Notes: a model not told the origin generated them from the sequence alone. A DNA stretch of 64,000 bases from Mycolicibacterium insubricum (GCF_010731615.1 NZ_AP022618.1:496001-560000); one strand, 5' to 3'. Shown: positions 1 through 8,574, counted from the stretch's first letter. Made by a program: numbers and translations.

Positions 1-38
1 AACTGGGTTGGGGTTAGGGCGGACCGCCCCATCAAATT

Positions 39-773
39 TCAGGCAGGCTCGGCGGGGGACAGCGTCAAGCCCGCCCACTGCACACACCGCCACCCGCCAC
101 CGTCGGTCGGCTCCAGCACCACCGACTCGGTGTTGGCCAGCTGATTGCGCATGGCGAACTCCCCGTCGATGCCCGCCAGGGCGGCGGCGACCAGTCGGAT
201 CGCGGCACCGTGGCTGACCACCAGCAGATCAGCGGTGAAGTCGGGGTTGTCGAGGTAACCGCGGCGCAGGTCCGAAACCACCGGCAGGTACCGGTCGAGC
301 ACATCGCGGCCGCTCTCCCCGCCGGGCATGCGCAGCTGCAGGGCACCGCTGTGCCAACCCCGGTAAATCCGGGTGAACTCATCGTGCGCGGCCTCGTCGG
401 CGCGGTCCTCCAGATCGCCGGCCTGCACCTCGTACACACCGTCGACCTCGTTACACCCGACGGCGGTGATGTCCGAGATCTCCGCGGCGGTCTGACCGGC
501 CCGCAGCGCCACCGAATGCAGCAGCAACCCCGGTGGCACCGGCTGCGCCAGGGCGAAGTCGCGCGCCTGACGGTGACCGGCCGGGGTGAGGGGCGACCCC
601 GGCGGCCGGGTGTCGAGTCGGCCGGCCACATTGCCGTCGGTCTCCCCGTGGCGCAGCAGCACCAGCCTCCCGCCCGCGCGCTCCGCCCTCGCCAAACTAC
701 GGCTCGGGTCGTCGCACTCAAGCCCCTCGGTTCGCTCCGCCCTCGCCAAACTACGGCTCGGGTCGTCCCTCAC
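39..773 (-). CDS. Histidine phosphatase / phosphoglycerate mutase family protein (Rv3837c-like)
   Basis: A phosphohistidine-fold enzyme. The signature RHGE follows the first beta strand (VLLRHGETDGN, residues 38-48), and the second catalytic histidine lies in VVSHGAAIRL near residue 190. The family removes phosphate from small metabolites; the substrate cannot be read from sequence. It starts at a GTG whose first bases overlap the pheA stop (GTGA), so it is translationally coupled to pheA, as in M. tuberculosis Rv3838c-Rv3837c. The first ~33 residues lie outside the family fold and contain the peptide DDPSRSLARAER twice, encoded by a duplicated DNA repeat. The original start may have been close to the GGRLVLL segment. 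Confidence 0.9.
   Translation of the reverse strand: MRDDPSRSLARAERTEGLECDDPSRSLARAERAGGRLVLLRHGETDGNVAGRLDTRPPGSPLTPAGHRQARDFALAQPVPPGLLLHSVALRAGQTAAEISDITAVGCNEVDGVYEVQAGDLEDRADEAAHDEFTRIYRGWHSGALQLRMPGGESGRDVLDRYLPVVSDLRRGYLDNPDFTADLLVVSHGAAIRLVAAALAGIDGEFAMRNQLANTESVVLEPTDGGGWRCVQWAGLTLSPAEPA
679..767. repeat. Two identical 35-bp direct repeats, 54-bp period, inside the 5' end of the phosphoglycerate mutase gene
   Basis: Positions 679-713 and 733-767 are identical over 35 bases and start 54 bp apart. 54 bp is divisible by three, so the repeat keeps the reading frame and adds a duplicated DDPSRSLARAER peptide to the N-terminus. The position at a coupled stop/start junction resembles the way MIRU-type mycobacterial repeats sit between operon genes. 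That classification is inference. Confidence 0.85.
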
Positions 774-1693
774 GGCCGCCCCTCGCGGAGCCCGGCCAGC
801 CAGCCGTCGGCCTCATCGGGCGCCGGCGGAGTCACCCCGTCCGGGTTGTCGACCGGCCAGGACCCCAGGTAGCGGACCTGGGAGCACCGCCGGTACAGCG
901 CCTTGAGCGCCTCGGCCACGGCCTCGTCGTCCACGTGCCCGATGAAATCCACGAAGAACACGTACGTGCCGAGCTGACGCCGGGTCGGTCGGGACTCGAT
1001 GCGGGTGAGATCGATCCCGCGCATGCCCAGCTCCGACAACGCGGCGGCCAGCCCGCCCGGTTCGTTTGCCAGCCATAGCACCACCGAGGTGCGGTCGGCC
1101 CCGGTGCGCAGGGAGGGTGGTGCCGGGGCTCCGGCCAGCACGAAGCGGGTGCGGGCGTTGGGTTCGTCGACGACGCCGTCGGCCAGGGTCGCCAGCCCGT
1201 AGCGCTGGGCGGCCAGCGCCGTGCTGACCCCGGCGTCGGCCCGGCCCTCGGCCACGTCGAGGGCCGCCCCGGCGTTGGAGATCGCCGGGACCACCTCGGC
1301 GTCGGGCAGGTTCTCCGCCAGCCAGCGCCGCACCTGCGCGGCCGCCACCGGGAACGCGGCGACCGTCGCAATCCGGCGAGCGCGCGCGTCCCCGGGCGAC
1401 ACGACGATGGAGAAGGCCACGTCGAGGGTCAGCTCGGCGAAGATCTGCAGCGGGCTGCCGGTCTCCAGCGCGTCGAGCGTCGGCAGCACCGACCCGTCGA
1501 TGGAGTTCTCGATCGGCACGCAGGCGTAGTCGGCGTTGCCGTCGCGCACGGCGGCCAGCGCCGCCGGCGTGCTGATCACCGGCACGAGTTCGACGCCCGA
1601 CGGCGGGCCGGGGATCAGCCCGGCATCCACCATGGCGTTCAACGCGGCTTCGGTGAAGGTGCCTTGCGGGCCCAGGTATGCAATGCGCGGCAC
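770..1693 (-). CDS. pheA: Prephenate dehydratase
   Basis: Converts prephenate to phenylpyruvate in phenylalanine synthesis. The protein begins VPRIAYLGPQGTF, typical of the family N-terminus. The conserved TRF motif is in NARTRFVLAG, and a C-terminal ACT domain contains the phenylalanine-binding ESRP motif (RIESRPTRR), which indicates feedback control. With the GTG start at 1693 the length is 307 aa, close to the 321 aa of M. tuberculosis PheA; an upstream in-frame extension has no family similarity. It is the first gene of a two-gene unit with the downstream phosphatase and is divergent from the iron-box-controlled gene. Confidence 0.95.
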   Translation of the reverse strand: MPRIAYLGPQGTFTEAALNAMVDAGLIPGPPSGVELVPVISTPAALAAVRDGNADYACVPIENSIDGSVLPTLDALETGSPLQIFAELTLDVAFSIVVSPGDARARRIATVAAFPVAAAQVRRWLAENLPDAEVVPAISNAGAALDVAEGRADAGVSTALAAQRYGLATLADGVVDEPNARTRFVLAGAPAPPSLRTGADRTSVVLWLANEPGGLAAALSELGMRGIDLTRIESRPTRRQLGTYVFFVDFIGHVDDEAVAEALKALYRRCSQVRYLGSWPVDNPDGVTPPAPDEADGWLAGLREGRP

Positions 1694-1740
1694 GGCAGCC
1701 AGCCTATCCGGTGGGGCTTGCGTCGCCCTTCGATTTGATG

Positions 1741-1759
1741 TTAGGTAAGGCTTACTTAA
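1741..1759 (+). promoter_or_regulatory. IdeR/DtxR iron box
   Basis: TTAGGTAAGGCTTACTTAA is a 19-bp near-perfect palindrome that closely matches the mycobacterial IdeR consensus TTAGGTTAGSCTAACCTAA. It ends 14 bp before the GTG start of the DUF2470 gene, where bound IdeR would block transcription in iron-replete cells. In M. tuberculosis the equivalent gene Rv3839 is known to be IdeR-controlled. Confidence 0.9.
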
Positions 1760-1773
1760 TGAGAGGGGTTCCC

Positions 1774-2616
1774 GTGGCACTGGCGACCATCCCGGCACCG
1801 ACCACCGCCGAGCGCATCCGCAGCGCCTGCCTGCGCGCCGGTGCCGCACTTTTGGCCCTCGACGGTGCCGACCCCGAGAACGCCGCCGTGCACCACCTGC
1901 TGGCCGACGGGTCGTTCGCCGTCACCGTCCCCGCCGACGGCGTGGCGGCGCTGACCGTGGCCGCCGCGGTCGGGCCCCGGGGCCGCGCCGAAGGTGTACA
2001 GGGACTGCTGGAACTCACCGACTACGCCCCGCTGCCGCTGCGCGAGCCGGTGCGCTCCCTGGTGTGGATCCGCGGCGTGCTGCGTCCGGTGCCGAAATCG
2101 GAGATTCCCGCGCTGCTCGACCTGATCGCCAGCGAGGACCCCAACCCGGCCCTGCTGAACGTCAACGCCGGGCCTCGCGCTCGCGGAACGACACCGCTCG
2201 CCGAACCCGACGGGAAGGTCGGCGCGGAGGACATCGTGCTGCTGCTGGAACCGGACTCCATCGTGGTCGCCGACGCCGACGGCGCCGAGTCCGTGGGCAT
2301 CGGCGCCCTGCTGGCCGCCCGGCCGGACCCGTTCTGCGCCATGGAGTCCGGCTGGCTGCGCCACCTAGACGCGGCCCACCAGGACGTGATCGGTCGGCTG
2401 GCGGCCCGGCTGCCCAGCACCCTGCGCCAGGGCCGCGTCCGGCCGCTGGGCCTGGACCGTTACGGCATGCGGCTGCGCGTCGAATCCGACAGTGGTGATC
2501 ACGACATCCGGCTGCCGTTCCCGGCCCCGGTCGACGACATCGCGGGCCTGAGCAAGGCCATCCGCATCCTGATGGGCTGCCCGTTCGTCAACGGCCTGCG
2601 ACCCCGCCACACCTGA
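1774..2616 (+). CDS. DUF2470 protein, iron-regulated (Rv3839-like)
   Basis: A 280-aa protein with a C-terminal DUF2470 module (HLDAAHQDVIGRL to GLSKAIRILMGCPF), a fold found fused to or beside heme-handling split-barrel proteins. The N-terminal half is also like a flavin/heme split barrel. The GTG at 1774 is chosen because GAGAGGGG (1761-1768) is a good ribosome binding site at the right distance. An ATG at 1759 would overlap the iron box and has no such site. A role in heme or iron use is inferred from the iron box and domain; no reaction is established. Confidence 0.85.
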   Translation: MALATIPAPTTAERIRSACLRAGAALLALDGADPENAAVHHLLADGSFAVTVPADGVAALTVAAAVGPRGRAEGVQGLLELTDYAPLPLREPVRSLVWIRGVLRPVPKSEIPALLDLIASEDPNPALLNVNAGPRARGTTPLAEPDGKVGAEDIVLLLEPDSIVVADADGAESVGIGALLAARPDPFCAMESGWLRHLDAAHQDVIGRLAARLPSTLRQGRVRPLGLDRYGMRLRVESDSGDHDIRLPFPAPVDDIAGLSKAIRILMGCPFVNGLRPRHT

Positions 2617-2650
2617 GGCGCCCGCGGCTCCGCGGCGCTACCGTGTCCCG

Positions 2651-3388
2651 GTGCAACCCCGCACCATCCGCATCGAGCTGGCGATCGTCCTCGCGACCAC
2701 CTTCGGCCTGGCCGCCGCCACCGCCACACTGCAACTGATCGACTTCGCCCTGCGCGGTCTCGGCGAACAGCGCGTCGCCCTCAATCCGCGGCGCTCCTAC
2801 TACGACGTGATCGACGCCGGACTGCACCTGGCGTCCATCGCCCAGCTGCTGGCCTGGGGCGCGCTGGCCGTCTATCTCCTCTGGCGCAGCGGGATCACCC
2901 CGCGGCGCATCGGCCTGGGCCGCTTCCGGGCCGCCCCGGATCTGCTGGGCGGACTGGGGCTCGCCGCCCTCATCGGGATCCCGGGACTGGGCCTGTACGT
3001 CGTGGCCCGACGGCTCGGCCTGGCCGCCCAGGTGGTGCCCGCCCAGACCGACGTGCGCTGGTGGGTGATCGTGCTGCTGATCGCCGCCGCGATCGCCAAC
3101 GCCTGGGCCGAGGAAGTGGTGGTGGTCGGCTATCTGCTCACCCGACTGGAACAGCTGAAGGTGCGACCGCGGGTGGCCCTGCTGGCCTCGGCCGCACTGC
3201 GCGGCGGCTATCACCTGTATCAGGGGTTCGGTGCCGGGCTGGGCAACCTGGTGATGGGCCTGGTGTTCGGCTACACCTGGCGGCGCAGCGGACGGCTGTG
3301 GCCGCTGATCGTCGCGCACGCCGTCATCGACGTCGTCGCGTTCGTCGGCTACGCGCTGCTGGCCAACCGGGCCGGTTGGTTGCGCTGA
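2651..3388 (+). CDS. CPBP-family intramembrane protease-like protein
   Basis: A 245-aa multi-pass membrane protein with a GTG start. The C-terminal half resembles the CAAX-protease/Abi (CPBP) domain: an AEEVVVVGYLL segment at the position of the EExxxR motif, then a GYHLYQG histidine and a final HAVID. The arginine expected after the paired glutamates is a valine here and the FxxxH motif is not canonical, so proteolytic activity is uncertain. It lies 34 bp after the DUF2470 gene and could be cotranscribed with it. Confidence 0.75.
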   Translation: MQPRTIRIELAIVLATTFGLAAATATLQLIDFALRGLGEQRVALNPRRSYYDVIDAGLHLASIAQLLAWGALAVYLLWRSGITPRRIGLGRFRAAPDLLGGLGLAALIGIPGLGLYVVARRLGLAAQVVPAQTDVRWWVIVLLIAAAIANAWAEEVVVVGYLLTRLEQLKVRPRVALLASAALRGGYHLYQGFGAGLGNLVMGLVFGYTWRRSGRLWPLIVAHAVIDVVAFVGYALLANRAGWLR

Positions 3389-3418
3389 GTCCACACCCCG
3401 TGGACGTAGATTGGACCG

Positions 3419-4858
3419 ATGACCGGCGGCTCCCGACAGGATCGTGAGCGCGGTCCTCACGACGGTCGCGGTGTCCCACCCCGTCCGCCCGGCCCCGCCG
3501 AGCCGCCGGACCAGATGCTGCGGCGGCCGTCCGGGACTCCCCGGTTGCCACCCCCGCCGAGGCCGCCGACTCCACCTCGTCCCCCGGCCGGCCATCCCGC
3601 CGGCGCCCGGCCGGCCCCGCGCTCACCGGCAGACGAGCCGACCCAGCGCATCCCCGATCACCGGATGGCCCAGCCCACCCGCCGAATCGGCGACCGGATA
3701 CCGCTGAGTCCGCGTACCTTCCCACCCTCCGAGGCCACCCCCCGGCGCTTGCCGCCGGCCACTCCGACCCCGGCGGGCCGCCCCCGGCGCAACCGTGCCG
3801 CCTCCTCGTCGCGATCCGATGCCCCCCCGCCGAATCGCCGACCTCCGGCACCAGCTGCCCCGCAGCCGCCGAAACCCCCGAAGCCGCCGCGCAAACGCCG
3901 GCGCTGGGGACGGATCATCCTGACCCTGCTGCTGGTCGCGATCCTGCTGCTGATCGGCGCGGTGCTGGCGGTCGGGGTGTCCACCGATCGCGCGCTGCGG
4001 CACACCGACGCGTTCACCGACTACCCGGAGCGGCCGGTCGCCGGCAGCGGCACCACCTGGCTGCTGGTCGGTTCCGACAGCCGCCAGGGCCTCTCCGAGG
4101 CGCAACAGGACCAGCTGGCCACCGGCGGCGACATCGGCGACGGCCGCACCGACACCATCCTGCTCGTGCACGTGCCGGCCTACGGCGCCGATACGCCGGC
4201 GACCATGGTGTCGATCCCCCGCGACTCCTACGTCCCGATCCCCGGCTACGGCCGCGACAAGATCAACGCCGCATTCAGCCTGGGCGGCGCGCCGCTGCTC
4301 ACCCAGACCGTGGAGCAGACCACCGGCCTGCGGGTGGACCACTACGCCGAGATCGGCTTCGGCGGGTTCGCCGGCGTCGTCGACGCCCTCGGCGGGGTGA
4401 CCGTCTGCCCGGTCGAACCGGTCGACGATCCGCTGGCCGGTATCAACCTGCCCGCCGGCTGCCAGAACCTCGGCGGCAGCGCCGCGCTGGGGTATGTCCG
4501 CAGCCGAGCTACCCCGCGCGCGGACCTGGACCGCATGGTGCACCAGCGGGAGTTTCTCACCGCGCTGCTGCACCGGGTTTCGGAGCCGTCGGTGTGGCTC
4601 AACCCGTGGAACTGGACGACGATTCCGCAGGCGGTCGCCGGGGCGCTGACCGTCGACACCGACACCCGGGTGTGGGATCTGGCGCGGCTGGGCTGGGCCA
4701 TGCGCGACGCCACCACCGTCACCGTCCCGATCGGCGAGTACACCTGGGCCGACGCCGGCCAGGTGGTCATCTGGGACCACCAGCCCGCGGCCGATCTGTT
4801 CGACGCTCTCGGGTCCGACCGGCCGATCCCCCAGTCTGTCCTCGACGCGCAGCCCTGA
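3419..4858 (+). CDS. LytR-CpsA-Psr (LCP) family cell-wall ligase
   Basis: LCP enzymes attach polymers, in mycobacteria arabinogalactan, to peptidoglycan from lipid-linked donors at the outer face of the membrane. The protein has a ~165-residue Pro/Arg-rich cytoplasmic N-terminus, one membrane helix (about residues 166-188, ILTLLLVAILLLIGAVLAV) and the LCP domain: LLVGSDSR, DGRTDTILLVH, SIPRDSYVPIPG, DKINAAF and later GYVRSR with a conserved DLDR. All phosphate-binding Arg/Asp motifs look intact. The basic Pro-rich N-terminus is unusually long and probably disordered. The specific polymer cannot be deduced. Confidence 0.92.
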   Translation: MTGGSRQDRERGPHDGRGVPPRPPGPAEPPDQMLRRPSGTPRLPPPPRPPTPPRPPAGHPAGARPAPRSPADEPTQRIPDHRMAQPTRRIGDRIPLSPRTFPPSEATPRRLPPATPTPAGRPRRNRAASSSRSDAPPPNRRPPAPAAPQPPKPPKPPRKRRRWGRIILTLLLVAILLLIGAVLAVGVSTDRALRHTDAFTDYPERPVAGSGTTWLLVGSDSRQGLSEAQQDQLATGGDIGDGRTDTILLVHVPAYGADTPATMVSIPRDSYVPIPGYGRDKINAAFSLGGAPLLTQTVEQTTGLRVDHYAEIGFGGFAGVVDALGGVTVCPVEPVDDPLAGINLPAGCQNLGGSAALGYVRSRATPRADLDRMVHQREFLTALLHRVSEPSVWLNPWNWTTIPQAVAGALTVDTDTRVWDLARLGWAMRDATTVTVPIGEYTWADAGQVVIWDHQPAADLFDALGSDRPIPQSVLDAQP

Positions 4859-4908
4859 GCATGCCCTGAGCGCCCTGCCGGCCGGCGCAACCGCCTATGG
4901 TGGCTGGC

Positions 4909-5448
4909 ATGACCGCCGACGAGCCGACCTTCATCGACCTGCTGCACGCGCAGGTGGGGAACGAGTTTTTCGCCTGCCAGCAGTACACCGCCGTGGCCGT
5001 GTACTTCGACGGCCAGGACCTGCCGCAGCTGGCCCAGCGCTTCTACCAGCAGTCCATCGAGGAACGCAATCACGCGATGATGATCGTGCGGTATCTGCTC
5101 GACAAGGGCGCCGACGTGGAGATCCCCGGCGTACCGCCGGTGGTCAACAACTTCGACTCGGTGCGCGCGCCCGTCGAACTGGCCCTGCGGCAGGAGCGCG
5201 AGGTCACCGATCAGGTGACCCGGCTGGCCAAGGCGGCCCGCGCCGAGGGCGACTATCTCGGCGAGCAGTTCATGGGCTGGTTCCTCAAGGAGCAGGTCGA
5301 GGAGGTCGCCTCGATGACCACGCTGCTGACCATCGTCGACCGGGCCGACGGCAACCTGTTCCACCTGGAGAGCTTCGTCGCCCGCGAGCTAAACACCCGC
5401 GGATCGGCCGATCCGACCGCGCCGACGGCCGCCGGCGGCGCGATCTGA
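4909..5448 (+). CDS. Ferritin-like iron storage protein (first of two)
   Basis: A 179-aa non-heme ferritin: four-helix bundle with ferroxidase ligands in VGNEFFACQQY and IEERNH, and the conserved GEQFMGWFLKEQVEE. Ferritin oxidises Fe2+ and stores it in a 24-mer cage. The ATG at 4909 gives a length close to M. tuberculosis BfrB (181 aa). It is roughly half identical to the next gene, so the pair looks like a tandem duplication. This copy is the more divergent one (for example FFACQQY where BfrB-type proteins have FTA-QQY). No clear iron box is seen directly upstream. Confidence 0.92.
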   Translation: MTADEPTFIDLLHAQVGNEFFACQQYTAVAVYFDGQDLPQLAQRFYQQSIEERNHAMMIVRYLLDKGADVEIPGVPPVVNNFDSVRAPVELALRQEREVTDQVTRLAKAARAEGDYLGEQFMGWFLKEQVEEVASMTTLLTIVDRADGNLFHLESFVARELNTRGSADPTAPTAAGGAI

Positions 5449-5518
5449 CACCGCCGCGGAAGTGACGTAGCTAACTTCTGAGCGAACCGGTGCAACCCTG
5501 TTGAAACCCTCTCTCACG

Positions 5519-5557
5519 TTAGGGAATGCTGCCCTGAGTTAGGCGTACCTTCCATAT
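5519..5557 (+). promoter_or_regulatory. Imperfect tandem IdeR-box-like sequences upstream of the second ferritin
   Basis: TTAGGGAATGCTGCCCTGA (5519-5537) keeps both half-site cores of the 19-bp iron box, with about 13 of 19 matches. A second TTAGG half-site follows immediately at 5539. M. tuberculosis bfrB is activated by IdeR through tandem degenerate boxes in its upstream region, so this arrangement fits iron-dependent activation. The second box is weak. Confidence 0.5.
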
Positions 5558-5588
5558 CATGCCCTCTGACCTGCGGTATTATCGACCC

Positions 5589-6113
5589 GTGCATGTAGCA
5601 GAGGCGGCCGAATCCAAGTTCCACATCCTGCTGACCGACCAGGTCCGCAACGAATTCACCGCCTCCCAGCAATACCTCGCGATCGCCGTGCACTGCGACG
5701 ACGCCGACCTGCCCCAGCTGGCCCGGTTCTTCTACACCCAGGCCGAGGAGGAACGCGCGCACGCCCTGCGGGTGGTGCGCTACCTGCTCGACCGCGGCAT
5801 CCGGGTCGAGGTCCCCGGTGTCGACGAGGTCCGCAACGACTTCGACGACATCCGCGACGCCGTCGCGCTGGCGCTGGCCTCCGAACAGGTGGTGACCGAC
5901 CAGGTCACCCGGCTGGCCGCCGCCGCCCGCGACGAGTTCGACTTCCTGGGCGAGGAGTTCATGGGCTGGTTCCTCAAAGAGCAGGTCGAGGAGGTCGCCA
6001 CCATGACCACGCTGCTGCGTGTCGTCGACCGCGCCGCGGGCAACCTGTTCGACATCGAGGACTTCGTGGCCCGGGAGATGGTCCCGGGCGCGGTCGCCGC
6101 TCCCGCCGAGTAA
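5589..6113 (+). CDS. bfrB: Ferritin (BfrB-type)
   Basis: A ferritin whose N-terminus (ESKFHILLTDQVRNEFTASQQY) follows M. tuberculosis BfrB closely, with ferroxidase motifs NEFTASQQY and EEERAH and the GEEFMGWFLKEQVEE helix. The GTG at 5589 gives 174 aa; an ATG at 5559 would add ten residues that do not look like the family. Its neighbour downstream is glpQ1, as in M. tuberculosis Rv3841-Rv3842c, so this copy is the positional bfrB ortholog. It converges on glpQ1 with almost no spacer. Confidence 0.93.
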   Translation: MHVAEAAESKFHILLTDQVRNEFTASQQYLAIAVHCDDADLPQLARFFYTQAEEERAHALRVVRYLLDRGIRVEVPGVDEVRNDFDDIRDAVALALASEQVVTDQVTRLAAAARDEFDFLGEEFMGWFLKEQVEEVATMTTLLRVVDRAAGNLFDIEDFVAREMVPGAVAAPAE

Positions 6114-6116
6114 TCC

Positions 6117-6911
6117 TCAGCCGCCCAGCCACTTCCGGGTCCGGCCCGGATGGTTGGTGGCCACCCAGTTCACGCCGACATCCCGGCAGAACGTGACATC
6201 GGCAAACTCGTCGACGGTCCAGCAGTACACCCCGCGCCCGGCCGCCACGGCACGCTCCACCAGCTGCGGCCGTTCCCGCAGCGTGCCGATGGACGGTCCT
6301 ACCGACCGGACGCCCGGCGGCCCGGCGTTGGCTGCGCCCGACGCCCCGGCGGACCCGGCACCGAGAAACCGCGCCGCCTCGCCCAGCTGCACGGTCGGCA
6401 GCATGGGGGCACTGCGACGCACCCGCCAGACCGCCGCCGTCGAGAAGGACATCATCACCGCGTGCACGCGGGCCGCGTGCCGCGGTTCGACCAGTCCGTA
6501 ACCGTCCAGCAGCTCCAGCAGCCGTCGCTCCACCAGCGCGCCGTAGCGCACCGGATGTTTGGTCTCGATGAACAGCGTGACCGGTTGACCCCAGTCGAAG
6601 GCCAGCTCGACCAGTTCGGTCAGGCACAGCACCCCCGGCTCGTCTCCGGCGCCGCCGTCGTGCCAGGACGAGAAGTCGAGCTCGTTGAGTTGCGCCAGCG
6701 TCATCTCGCTGACCACGCCGGTGCCGTTGGAGGTGCGATCGACCCGCCGGTCGTGAACGCAGACCAGTTGCCCGTCCCGGGTCAACCGCACATCGCACTC
6801 AAGCCCGTCGGACCCCTGGTCCAGCGCCAGCTCGTAGGCACCCCGGGTGTGCTCGGGCCGCTGCGCCGACGCACCCCGGTGCGCGACGACGCGCGGGGAC
6901 TCGCCGCTCAC
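6117..6911 (-). CDS. glpQ1: Glycerophosphodiester phosphodiesterase
   Basis: Hydrolyses glycerophosphodiesters to glycerol-3-phosphate and an alcohol. The GDPD core is clear: VVAHRGASAQRPEHT (catalytic His/Arg and Glu), GLECDVRLTRDGQLVCVHD (metal-binding Glu/Asp and the second His), FIETKHP and the C-terminal VYCWTVDE. The start is uncertain. GTG at 6911 lies 16 bp after the upstream stop, while in-frame ATGs at 6980, 6989 and a start at 7019 would overlap the previous gene and add a Ser/Pro-rich tail. The gene follows the DUF4328 protein as in Rv3843c-Rv3842c. Confidence 0.9.
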   Translation of the reverse strand: MSGESPRVVAHRGASAQRPEHTRGAYELALDQGSDGLECDVRLTRDGQLVCVHDRRVDRTSNGTGVVSEMTLAQLNELDFSSWHDGGAGDEPGVLCLTELVELAFDWGQPVTLFIETKHPVRYGALVERRLLELLDGYGLVEPRHAARVHAVMMSFSTAAVWRVRRSAPMLPTVQLGEAARFLGAGSAGASGAANAGPPGVRSVGPSIGTLRERPQLVERAVAAGRGVYCWTVDEFADVTFCRDVGVNWVATNHPGRTRKWLGG

Positions 6912-6927
6912 CGCGTCGGCATGCGGA

Positions 6928-8043
6928 CTAGGCGATCCGGCCGGCGCCGACGGGTTCGACGTCGACCGGCGGTTCGGCATCGGGCTCATCGGCCGGCTCG
7001 GCGGAGTCCGCCTCCGCAACGCCGACCGGCTGCGGCGCGGTGACCGGCACCCAGCGGTGCAGCGGCCGGTCGACCGGCTTGGCCTCGAAATCGCGGAACA
7101 CCCTCATCAGCGCCCAGACCGTCGCGGCGGCCAGCAGGTAGCCGACGATCGCGGCCAGCGTCGTATCGGCGACGCCCTGGGTGTCGGTGGCGAATCCGGT
7201 CCACAGCGCAAAGCCGGAGACCGTCATCACGGCCCCCGAGACCAGGGTGCTGGCCACCCACAGCAGCCACCACTGCCGGATCTGCCGGCGGCACCGGTGA
7301 TAGCCGGCCTCGGCGGTGGCCAGCTCGATGACGAAGACGGGCGACCAGAACAGATTCCAGATGGGGACCACACACCCCGCCCACAGCTCGGGTCGCGAGC
7401 GCGGGTCCTTCTCGCCGCGACTGGCGTAGCTCAGTTCGCGGCGGTGCACCAGCCAGCCGGTGAGCACCAGGGTCAGGGCCAGCAGCGCCACCAGCGAGAG
7501 GACCGCACCCAGCACTGCCAACAGGTTGGCGCCCAGCGCCACGAACGGGTAGATCAGCACGGTGCGGTTGAGGATCATCAGTAGATAGCGCAGCAGGTAG
7601 GCCGCCGCGGCGCCGAGCAGAACCGCCTGCGTCACCGTGGCGACGATCTGCACCCCGCGGGCGGACATCCGGTTGTGCTCGCCGGCCGATTCGTCCTCGG
7701 TCACCGGCGGCGGATCGGGCAGCGACCAGCGCGGAATGTACTGGTAGTGCGGGGTGGGGCCGAGTGCGACGCGGGGTCGCCGCTGCCGCGGCGGGGATCC
7801 GGGCCGCACCGCGATCCAGCGGTAACCGGGACGGGCGGGCGCGACAGCGGCGGCCGGGGCGCTGCCCGCGGCGGCCGCGCCGGCCGCGGGGGCACCATCC
7901 GGCGCCACCGCGGCAGGAGCCGCGCCGCCCGCGGCGGGGGCACCCGTCGGGGCCAGCAGGGCACCCGGACAGCGTGGGCACCATTCCCGGCGCTGGTCGC
8001 GCACGTTCCACCGGGTGCCGCAGGACGAACAGACCTGGATCAC
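6928..8043 (-). CDS. Zinc-ribbon DUF4328 membrane protein (Rv3843c-like)
   Basis: A 371-aa membrane protein. It opens with a CxxC...CxxC zinc-ribbon-like finger (CSSCGTRW to WCPRCPG), then an Ala/Pro-rich linker of about 60 residues, then several hydrophobic helices in the DUF4328 domain (for example the segment around ELWAGCVVPIWNLFWSPVFV). Function is unknown. It is probably cotranscribed with glpQ1, whose start is within or just after its end. Confidence 0.85.
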   Translation of the reverse strand: MIQVCSSCGTRWNVRDQRREWCPRCPGALLAPTGAPAAGGAAPAAVAPDGAPAAGAAAAGSAPAAAVAPARPGYRWIAVRPGSPPRQRRPRVALGPTPHYQYIPRWSLPDPPPVTEDESAGEHNRMSARGVQIVATVTQAVLLGAAAAYLLRYLLMILNRTVLIYPFVALGANLLAVLGAVLSLVALLALTLVLTGWLVHRRELSYASRGEKDPRSRPELWAGCVVPIWNLFWSPVFVIELATAEAGYHRCRRQIRQWWLLWVASTLVSGAVMTVSGFALWTGFATDTQGVADTTLAAIVGYLLAAATVWALMRVFRDFEAKPVDRPLHRWVPVTAPQPVGVAEADSAEPADEPDAEPPVDVEPVGAGRIA

Positions 8044-8255
8044 CGGTTCAGCCTAGCGACGCCGCGGCCCCTCGTCGCGCGCCAGTTGCCGACGATGGGA
8101 TTCCGGCCCGCGCGGGACGGGTCCGGTGATGCGGCCGAATCGATTTCGCGCGCACCGGCCGAGGGGCTATGATCGCGCACACAGCTTTGCGATTGTGAGA
8201 CTTGTCACCGAGTCGGTGCTTGCAATTGCACGCAGTGGGCGAAGGAGGGAGCGAG

Positions 8256-8408
8256 GTGGGCACGCAGGAATTCAGTTCCGGACCCGTGGCACCGTCGTGG
8301 CATCCGTCCTCGATCGTCTACAGCCGCTCCTATCTGAGCGCCTGCCTGCGGGCCGGGGCCATCGCCCTGATGTTGCTGGCGATCCTGCTCGCCGTCGTCA
8401 TCTTCTGA
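8256..8408 (+). CDS. Small single-pass membrane protein
   Basis: A 50-codon ORF beginning [15 protein letters not shown] and ending in one long hydrophobic helix ([18 protein letters not shown]). The GTG start is preceded by GAAGGAGGGA (8241-8250), a strong ribosome binding site, which is the main evidence that it is translated. It lies upstream of sodA on the same strand. I do not recognise a named family. Confidence 0.55.
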   Translation: MGTQEFSSGPVAPSWHPSSIVYSRSYLSACLRAGAIALMLLAILLAVVIF

Positions 8409-8574
8409 AACAATTCCGCGCGCAACGCCGTCCTGGTCAATCCCGGCCCCCGTGATCGGGGCGCCTTGCCATGCGAGTAGACATGGAGCAAGGTGGTTTG
8501 TGTGGCCCGAGCATGGCCATCTTCGCGACCGTGACCACCGTCATAACCCGCGCTTTCTGCAGAGAGGATCTTTC

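Noticed and set aside
1678..1773. N-terminal extension of the DUF2470 protein starting at 1678
   Set aside because: It would read through the pheA start and the iron box. The GTG at 1774 has a proper ribosome binding site.
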